Assembly (NCBI RefSeq): GCF_022878925.1
Contig: NZ_CP084627.1
Span: forward strand, 744,001-808,000
From: Caballeronia sp. TF1N1
Lineage (GTDB): Bacteria > Pseudomonadota > Gammaproteobacteria > Burkholderiales > Burkholderiaceae
DNA length: 64,000 nt
Direction of reading: 5' to 3'
Shown: piece after piece, positions 55,256-61,632 of the stretch
Layout of the letters: each line of letters starts with the position of its first letter
How positions within the stretch are numbered: the first letter of the stretch is position 1
The notes under the pieces: generated by a model
The model's database searches: none
What the model saw: only the letters and a program-made list of their open reading frames with translations
What the model was told of the DNA's origin: nothing
Made by a program: the position numbers and the translations under genes

Positions 55256-55902
55256 TCGGAGCGCAAACCGGGCAACTGCAGCTCGTCGGCGTCTTCTTTC
55301 TACTGAGCGTGGCGCCGCTCGTCGTCATCATGTGCACCTCGTTCACGAAGTTCAGCATCGTCCTTACGCTGTTGCGCTCCGCGCTCGGAGTGCAGCAAGC
55401 GCCCGGCAACCTGGCGATATCCGGTCTCGCGCTCGCGGCAACACTGGTCGTGATGGCGCCTACCCTGCACGCTATCGGCGACGCGCTCTCCCTCGACGAG
55501 CGCGTCGAAAGCGGGCAATTGCCGCCCCTCCCGCAGATGATCGACGCCGTTCGTGGACCGCTCGGGGAATTCATGCTGGCGCACTCGCGCCCGGCAGAAC
55601 GTGCGTTCCTGCTCGACGCGGCAAAGCGCACCGATCCCGCTCGCGACGCGCAAGAAAGCGACTTCACGCTGCTCGTTCCGGCGTTTCTGATCAGCGAGAT
55701 TTCGAGCGGCTTCGAAGCGGGCTTCCTGCTCTATATCGCCTTTCTCGTCATCGATCTGGTGGTCGCGAACGTGCTGACCGCCATGGGCATGATGATGCTC
55801 TCGCCGAGCACCGTCTCCATTCCACTCAAGCTCTTCGTGCTGGTGGCCGCCTCCGGCATTCCCAGACTCATGCATGCACTCATTCTCGGTTACGCCAAGT
55901 GA
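55252..55902 (+). CDS. sctR: Type III export apparatus protein SctR
   Basis: 216 residues. FFLLSVAPLVVIMCTSFTKF followed by LTLLRSALGVQQAP and LISEISSGFEAGFLLYIAFL are strong SctR/FliP marks, with MGMMMLSPSTVSIPLKLFVL near the end. It has four hydrophobic regions. It forms, with SctS and SctT, the helical export gate in the inner membrane. The start overlaps sctQ (ATGA) and the stop overlaps sctS (GTGA). Confidence 0.95.
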   Translation: MIGAQTGQLQLVGVFFLLSVAPLVVIMCTSFTKFSIVLTLLRSALGVQQAPGNLAISGLALAATLVVMAPTLHAIGDALSLDERVESGQLPPLPQMIDAVRGPLGEFMLAHSRPAERAFLLDAAKRTDPARDAQESDFTLLVPAFLISEISSGFEAGFLLYIAFLVIDLVVANVLTAMGMMMLSPSTVSIPLKLFVLVAASGIPRLMHALILGYAK

Positions 55903-56174
55903 ATTCGCTTCCTTCCCTTACCTCGCTCGCAACCGACGCGCTGTTGCTCGTGTTCTGGCTTTCGTTGCCAATGCTCGCCGTCGCGACCGCGGTCGGTCTT
56001 TTGCTCGGTCTGTTGCAATCGGTCACGCAGATCCAAGATCAGAGTCTGCCGTACGGTGCAAAGATCGTGTGCGTCGGACTCGTGCTGATCGTGACGGCGC
56101 CGTGGGCAAACCGGGAAGTCGCGCGTCTTTTGAGCCATATCTTCACGATGATCGCCTCGGGCCGCACGCATTGA
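55899..56174 (+). CDS. sctS: Type III export apparatus protein SctS
   Basis: 91 residues, two membrane helices (LLLVFWLSLPMLAVATAVGL and IVCVGLVLIVTAPWANREV) around the conserved TQIQDQSLPYGAK loop, the SctS/FliQ hallmark. It starts with GTG overlapping the sctR stop. It completes the export gate with SctR and SctT. Confidence 0.94.
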   Translation: MNSLPSLTSLATDALLLVFWLSLPMLAVATAVGLLLGLLQSVTQIQDQSLPYGAKIVCVGLVLIVTAPWANREVARLLSHIFTMIASGRTH

Positions 56175-56176
56175 CC

Positions 56177-56902
56177 ATGAACATCCTAGATCAATTGAGC
56201 GGCTTCGCCTTCTGCATGATTCGTCCAGCCGTGGCGCTCGCCCTGATTCCGTTTGGTAACGACGGAGCGCTCGGTGTGACACTGCGTGCTCCGCTCGTGC
56301 TGATCTTCGCGGTGCTGCCCGCGCAAGCGGGATTGCCGCACGAACCGCTTGCGGCAAGCGTCATGGAAGCTGGCATCGGTCTTTTGCTGGGACTCGGTTT
56401 CGGCGTCGTCTTTCATGCGGCCTCCACGGCGGGCGCCATCCTCGATCAACAAGGCGGCTATAGCGTGGGCGCGGTCTATGACCCGAACTTTGAGCAAGAA
56501 TCCGCCGCGTTTCAAACGCTTTTCACTCAATTCGCGGCGTTCACGCTCTTTACGGGCCACGGTCTTGTCGCACTGTGCGGAGTCTTCGCCGACGCGTGGT
56601 CGATCTGGCCACCGGGCGGTCCGTATCCCGGTGGACTCGCGCGCCTTCTCGCCATGTTCTCGGAAACGCGTTTGCCGCAGTCTTTAGCGCAAGGCTTGCA
56701 GATTTCGGCCCCGTTACTCGCCTTGATGCTGCTCACCGACGTTTCGCTCGGACTCGCGTCGCGGCATGCAAAGCGTCTCAATCCGTTTTCCACTGCGCGT
56801 ACGTTCAAGGCAATGGTGCTCTCCTTCGCACTGATGGCGTGCGTTCCAGCGATCCTCGATCGACTCGCGCGCATCTTCGCCGTCTCGCTGAATCTCGAAT
56901 AG
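56177..56902 (+). CDS. sctT: Type III export apparatus protein SctT
   Basis: 241 residues with about six membrane segments. The SctT/FliR pattern includes AGIGLLLGLGFGVVFHAAST with AGAILDQQGGYSVGAVYDPN, then SLGLASRHAKRLNPFSTART with FKAMVLSFALMACVP. The start is 3 bases after sctS. The final part is normal, with no fusion to SctU. Confidence 0.93.
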   Translation: MNILDQLSGFAFCMIRPAVALALIPFGNDGALGVTLRAPLVLIFAVLPAQAGLPHEPLAASVMEAGIGLLLGLGFGVVFHAASTAGAILDQQGGYSVGAVYDPNFEQESAAFQTLFTQFAAFTLFTGHGLVALCGVFADAWSIWPPGGPYPGGLARLLAMFSETRLPQSLAQGLQISAPLLALMLLTDVSLGLASRHAKRLNPFSTARTFKAMVLSFALMACVPAILDRLARIFAVSLNLE

Positions 56903-56917
56903 GAGGCACCGGTCGAC

Positions 56918-57658
56918 ATGAGCGACAAAACCGAGAAGCCCACGCCTCGCCGACTGCTGCGCGCCCGAACCGACGGCGACATTGCGAAAAGCGCCCATTT
57001 GAGCACCGCGATGAGCGCCGCGCTGTGGTGGCTGCTGCTGGCATTCGAAGCGCCACACACGTTCTCCGGCTTCGTCCAAATGATCGACGCCGTGTCGGGA
57101 CTGGACGCCAGCCGGTCGTTCGCGTGGCAGTTCAAGGCCGTATTGAATGCGCTGCTCGAACCGGGCAAGGGAGCGCTGATCATGCTCGGTGCCGGCATGC
57201 TTGCCAACGTCATACCTGAACTCGTTCAAACGCGTGGACTCGTGTCGTTCAGGCGGATCGCGCCCGATCTCAAGCGTCTGAACCCGGTGGAAGGGCTGAA
57301 GAATCTGTTCGGCCTGAAGGTCGCGTTCGAGACCGTACTGATGCTGTTCCAGTTCGCCGTGCTCATCTTCGTGGCCTGGCGTGTGACGGCAGAATGGCTC
57401 GTGCAGATCGAGCCGGCGTATTCGCTCGATCCGCTATCCCAGCTTGCGCTCGCGTCTCTCAGCCATTCCCGTCTGCTCGCGCTGGTTGCGCTCTCGCAGG
57501 CCGCGCCCGCGGTAGCCGACTATGCCATGCAGCACGTGCTGAGGAAGCGCCGTTTGCGCATGGACAAGGAAGAACTCAAACGCGAATACCGCGACGAACA
57601 CGGCGACCCCTACGTCAAAGGCCGGCGACGCGCGCTTCATCGCGATCTGAACCGTTAA
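56918..57658 (+). CDS. sctU: Type III export switch protein SctU, truncated, lacking the NPTH domain
   Basis: 246 residues. The N-terminal part matches SctU/FlhB: MSDKTEKPTPRRLLRARTDG, four membrane helices, and GLVSFRRIAPDLKRLNPVEG followed by LKNLFG. It continues into the cytoplasmic linker (KEELKREYRDEHGDPYVKGR) and ends RRALHRDLNR. Full-length SctU proteins (about 350 residues) go on to the NPTH autocleavage site and its C-terminal domain. Here the TAA comes about 20 residues before that site, and no other frame downstream restores it, since sctV begins 18 bases later with a normal start. GGAGG lies upstream of the ATG at 56918. The membrane part looks intact. Confidence 0.93.
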   Translation: MSDKTEKPTPRRLLRARTDGDIAKSAHLSTAMSAALWWLLLAFEAPHTFSGFVQMIDAVSGLDASRSFAWQFKAVLNALLEPGKGALIMLGAGMLANVIPELVQTRGLVSFRRIAPDLKRLNPVEGLKNLFGLKVAFETVLMLFQFAVLIFVAWRVTAEWLVQIEPAYSLDPLSQLALASLSHSRLLALVALSQAAPAVADYAMQHVLRKRRLRMDKEELKREYRDEHGDPYVKGRRRALHRDLNR

Positions 57659-57675
57659 ACCCCGAATCCGGAATC

Positions 57676-59751
57676 ATGAACCGCCCATCCGTTCCCCTCT
57701 TCGCCAGCTTGCCCCGACAGATTGCGCGCCACGCACACATCGCGGCAGCCGCGGGTTTCATCAGCGTGCTGGCGTTGCTGATTCTGCCCATCCCGCCGTT
57801 CCTGCTCGATTTGTTCATCGGCATGAGCTTTTGCGCGGGTTTCATCATGCTGTTCTCCACGATCTACGTGTCGCGCGCGGCGGATCTTCCGGGCTTTCCC
57901 GCGCTTCTGCTCATGACCACGCTGCTGCGTCTCGCGCTGGCCATCGCATCCACCAAGATGATCCTGCTCCAGGCGCACGCCGGGCGCATCATCCAGGCCT
58001 TCGGCGAGCTGGTCGCGGGCGGCAACGTCGCAGTCGGCATCGTCGTCTTCCTGGTGCTCTGTGCGATTCAGTTCATCGTGGTCGCGAAGGGTGCGGACCG
58101 CATCGCGGAAGTCGCGGCGCGCTTCACGCTGGATGGCATTCCAGGACGCCAGATGAGTATCGACGCCGATTCGCGAAGCGGGCTCATCACCGCCGAGCAG
58201 GCAGCGCTGCTGCGTGCGGGACTCGAACGCGAAACCTATTTCTACGGATCGCTCGACGGCGCCATGAAGTTCGTCAAGGGCGACACCATTGCAAGTTTCG
58301 TGATCGCGCTCGTGAATATCGTGGGCGGGCTCGCGGTTGGCATCGGGCAGCGCGGCATGCCGTTTGGCGACGCCTTGCAGGTCTATACGATCCTGACTAT
58401 CGGGGATGGCCTCGTTTCGCAGATACCATCGCTCGTCGTGTCGATCGCGGCCGGCCTGCTCGTCACGAGAGTATCGCCCGCGAGCGGCGCCACCAATCTC
58501 GGCACGGACCTTTACGAGCAATTGACGCTTCGGCCTCACGCACTCGTCATGGCGGGCGCGTGCTGCGCGGCACTGGCGCTCATTCCCGGCTTTCCGCATG
58601 CGCAGTTTGCGCTGCTGGCCGCGCTGCTCGGAGGACTTGGCTTCGTGCTCATGCGCGCGGCGCAACGGGCGCGCGACGAGGCACGCGCTCCCATGCCCGC
58701 GCTTGCGCGCGACGGCAGCCGGTACATGCCCCATTTGCTCGACGAGGCCGAGGTTGGAACGAGCACCGTGCTGCGCCTTCGACTTGGCAACGATGCCTTC
58801 AAAGCCGTGCCGCGCGATGCGTTCAACCGCGTGCTCGGCACGCTGCGCCATCATCTCAACACGCGCTTCGGCCTGCCCTTTCCCGGCCTTGCCGTCGTGA
58901 TCGACGAGCGGCTCGCCGCCGAGCGCTACATCATCGATGTCGACGATGTACCGTTCGCGAGCGGCACGCTCATGCCCCAGCACGTCCTGGCGAGCGGACG
59001 CCCGGCGGATGTGCCGGCCGAAGGCCCGTCGGGGTATCGACCGGGATTCGAGAAGTCAGTGTGGATCGCGGCCGGCGCCGCCGCGTCGCTCAATGCCTCC
59101 GTTCTGAATACCGCCACGCCCGACGACGTCCTTGCTCAACACCTCATCGAAATATTCGAGCGGTGCGCACCGCGCCTGATCGGCACGCAAGAGGTGCGCT
59201 TTCTGCTCAATCGTCTGAGCCCCGAGTTTCGCGAACTCGTCGCGCAGATCGAACAACGGATCACGACAGCCCGGCTCGCGGCCGTGCTGCGGCAGTTGCT
59301 GCAGCAACGCGTGTCGATCCGCAATCTGCGTGGCATCCTCGAAGCCATTCTGCGCGTGTCCGCAAACGAACAAACGCTCGAACGCATGGTGCGCGAAAGC
59401 CGTATCGAACTCGGCCATCAAATCGCGCGTACCCATGCGAACCTCGATACCTGGGAGATTCGCGGCGGCGTGCTCGAAGCCGAGTGGGAGAACGAGCTCG
59501 AAGCCAGCATTCGCCACGGCTCGGACGGCGAGCCATATTGCCCGCTCGATTTCATGCAGTTGGATACGTTGCGCCGCGTTTTGAGCGGTGCGGCCACGCC
59601 CGTGAGGCTGCTGCTCACCTCGGCAATTCTACGGCCGCATTTAGCGCAGGTGCTGGGAGCGATCGGCATCCGCATGGATGTGCTCGCCATAGACGAGATT
59701 CCGCGCGACGTCTACCGCATCAACGCTTCGGTTACCTTCACGAGGCCATAA
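57676..59751 (+). CDS. sctV: Type III export gate protein SctV
   Basis: 691 residues. The membrane half has about eight helices with VSRAADLPGFPALLLMTTLL, RLALAIASTKMIL and the FHIPEP-like region (ARFTLDGIPGRQMSIDADSR followed by SGLITAEQAALLRAGLERE). The cytoplasmic half forms the nonameric export ring (RIELGHQIARTHANLDTWEI is in its outer part, and VSIRNLRGILEAI in the conserved third domain). The start has CCGGAA upstream. The stop overlaps sctN (TAATG). Confidence 0.95.
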   Translation: MNRPSVPLFASLPRQIARHAHIAAAAGFISVLALLILPIPPFLLDLFIGMSFCAGFIMLFSTIYVSRAADLPGFPALLLMTTLLRLALAIASTKMILLQAHAGRIIQAFGELVAGGNVAVGIVVFLVLCAIQFIVVAKGADRIAEVAARFTLDGIPGRQMSIDADSRSGLITAEQAALLRAGLERETYFYGSLDGAMKFVKGDTIASFVIALVNIVGGLAVGIGQRGMPFGDALQVYTILTIGDGLVSQIPSLVVSIAAGLLVTRVSPASGATNLGTDLYEQLTLRPHALVMAGACCAALALIPGFPHAQFALLAALLGGLGFVLMRAAQRARDEARAPMPALARDGSRYMPHLLDEAEVGTSTVLRLRLGNDAFKAVPRDAFNRVLGTLRHHLNTRFGLPFPGLAVVIDERLAAERYIIDVDDVPFASGTLMPQHVLASGRPADVPAEGPSGYRPGFEKSVWIAAGAAASLNASVLNTATPDDVLAQHLIEIFERCAPRLIGTQEVRFLLNRLSPEFRELVAQIEQRITTARLAAVLRQLLQQRVSIRNLRGILEAILRVSANEQTLERMVRESRIELGHQIARTHANLDTWEIRGGVLEAEWENELEASIRHGSDGEPYCPLDFMQLDTLRRVLSGAATPVRLLLTSAILRPHLAQVLGAIGIRMDVLAIDEIPRDVYRINASVTFTRP

Positions 59752-61082
59752 TGCGCAAGACGACTGATGAAGACGCAAAGCCGGTCGGCAGCTTGATGGC
59801 CAGACCGACGCTTCACGGCCGCGTGGTGGAGGCGCGTGGCGTGATCGTCCGCGTGGTGGGCGCGTCGCTGCGAATCGGCGAACGTGTGCGACTCGTGCGG
59901 CCCGACACACTCGAGGAGCAAACAGGCGAAGTAGTCGGTTTTGCTCCGGACGGCGCGCTCGTCATGCCGCTATCCGGACTCGCGGGGCTCTCCGACATCA
60001 CGCGCGTGGAGGGATGCGGGCTCGACTGGAATCGGCTCGATGCGACTCGCCTGCAAGGGCGCATTCTCGATGGCCTCGGCAAGCCGCTCGATGGCGGGCC
60101 GCCCGCGCCGCTTGTCCATGCGAGCGCGCGCTTCGACGCAACGACCGCGATCAATCCGCTCGACCGCCCGTTGATCGCGCAACCCTTCGTTACCGGCGTC
60201 AGGGCGATAGACGGATTGCTCACTTGCGGGGTTGGACAGCGTGTCGGCATTTTCGCAACCGCGGGCGGCGGAAAGAGCACGCTGCTCGGCATGATCGCGA
60301 ACGGCGCACAAGCCGATGCCATCGTGATCGCGCTCGTCGGGGAGCGTGGGCGTGAGGTCAATGAGTTCGTGCATGACCATCTGCATGAACGCGAGCGGAT
60401 TGTCGTCGTCGCGTCGACATCGGATCGTCCAGCGGCCGAACGTATCCGCGCGTCGCGTCTAGCCTGCGAGATCGCGGCCGCGCTGCGTTCCCAAGGTCGC
60501 CACGTCCTGCTGCTCTTCGACTCGCTGACGCGCTACGCGCGCGCCCTGCGCGAAGTCGGCCTCGCCGTGGGCGAACCGCCCGTGCGGCGGGGCTATCCGC
60601 CACGCGTGTTCGCGGAACTGCCTAGAATCGTCGAAATGGGCGGCCTGCTCGGTCGCGGCAGCGTCACTGCGTTTTTTACCGTGCTTGCCGAGGACGAAGA
60701 TCTCGCCGATCCCATCGTGGAAGAAGCGCGCTCGCTGCTCGACGGTCATATCCAGCTCTCGTCGCGTTTAGGCGCCGCGGGACACTATCCCGCCATCGAT
60801 ATCTTGCAGAGCAAGAGCCGGCTCATGACGCGGGTCGCCGGGGAGTCGCATCGCGCATGCGCCCAGCGCGTGCGTGAGTGGCTCGCGCGGTATCGGGACG
60901 TCGAGCTGCTGCTCCAGATAGGCGAATACCGGCGCGGCAGCGATGCCGCGAGCGACCGGGCCATCGACCGTCATCCGGCCATTACGGCCTTCCTTCGGCA
61001 GCGTCATGACAGCCACGTCGCTTTCGATAAGACAATCGCGGCATTGCAGGCGCTCGGCGAAGGCGCCGATACATCCACGTGA
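59751..61082 (+). CDS. sctN: Type III secretion ATPase SctN
   Basis: 443 residues of the F1-like ATPase group. Walker A FATAGGGKSTLLGMIAN, then VIALVGERGREVNEF, Walker B-like VLLLFDSLTRYARALREVGL and the type III-specific GEPPVRRGYPPRVFAELPRI. It unfolds and detaches substrates at the cytoplasmic gate. The start overlaps the sctV stop by one base, and the stop overlaps the sctO GTG. Confidence 0.95.
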   Translation: MRKTTDEDAKPVGSLMARPTLHGRVVEARGVIVRVVGASLRIGERVRLVRPDTLEEQTGEVVGFAPDGALVMPLSGLAGLSDITRVEGCGLDWNRLDATRLQGRILDGLGKPLDGGPPAPLVHASARFDATTAINPLDRPLIAQPFVTGVRAIDGLLTCGVGQRVGIFATAGGGKSTLLGMIANGAQADAIVIALVGERGREVNEFVHDHLHERERIVVVASTSDRPAAERIRASRLACEIAAALRSQGRHVLLLFDSLTRYARALREVGLAVGEPPVRRGYPPRVFAELPRIVEMGGLLGRGSVTAFFTVLAEDEDLADPIVEEARSLLDGHIQLSSRLGAAGHYPAIDILQSKSRLMTRVAGESHRACAQRVREWLARYRDVELLLQIGEYRRGSDAASDRAIDRHPAITAFLRQRHDSHVAFDKTIAALQALGEGADTST

Positions 61083-61504
61083 CGGGCCGCGCCGGAGATC
61101 TGCGTCGCTGGGCGGTGCTTGCGCGCGTACGCGGGCTGCGGGTGCGGCGCGGCGAGGCAACGCTCGCGCAGGCGCGACAGGCCGCATGCGAGGCACGAGA
61201 CGAAGTAGCCCGTCGCACGGAACTGCTGCGCAACCATGCCGCACAACTGCCGCGCCTACTCGCCTTGTGCTCGCACGAGCATGGCGGTGCTGCGGCATGG
61301 CGAGGCGCTTTACACGCGCATCGGCTTCAGGCAGCGGCGCTGAACGCGTCGGTCTTGCAGACGCAAGCCTTGTTGCTGCGCGCCGAGGCGAACGTCCGTT
61401 CCGCCATGTCCGCCTTGCAGCGTGACATAAAGAGGCACGACGACGCACGCGCCCGTGAAAGAGCGGCGCTAGCCAGCTTTAAGGACGACGACGACGATCC
61501 ATGA
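61079..61504 (+). CDS. sctO: Type III central-stalk protein SctO
   Basis: 141 residues, almost entirely helical and rich in Ala, Arg and Glu (RRGEATLAQARQAACEARDE, VLQTQALLLRAEANVRSAMS), consistent with the SctO/YscO/FliJ stalk that turns inside SctN. It starts with GTG overlapping the sctN stop and ends in an acidic run (FKDDDDDP). Sequence identity in this family is low, so position supports the call. Confidence 0.8.
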   Translation: MTGRAGDLRRWAVLARVRGLRVRRGEATLAQARQAACEARDEVARRTELLRNHAAQLPRLLALCSHEHGGAAAWRGALHAHRLQAAALNASVLQTQALLLRAEANVRSAMSALQRDIKRHDDARARERAALASFKDDDDDP

Positions 61505-61617
61505 ACCGATCGGCGCGGCCAGCATGGCCGACGACCTCGTGCATCGCGTCTCATCGCCCAGGCACCGCGGGCTATGTCAGAGCGCTCGGGCTCACGACAC
61601 CATCGAAGCGTGCCTGA
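61501..61617 (+). pseudogene. 38-residue frame at the expected sctP position
   Basis: An ATG at 61501 overlaps the sctO stop as ATGA, as most starts in this operon do, but the frame ends after 38 residues (MNRSARPAWPTTSCIASHRP ... TPSKRA). SctP, the needle-length ruler, normally follows sctO and would be 150-400 residues. This could be the stub of a lost sctP or chance. It shows no clear family sequence. The next gene is on the opposite strand. Confidence 0.3.
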
Positions 61618-61632
61618 CGCGCGCCAACGCGC

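Noticed and set aside
57655..58983. 442-residue minus-strand frame opposite sctV
   Set aside because: Antisense of a strongly conserved SctV sequence; charged low-complexity composition.
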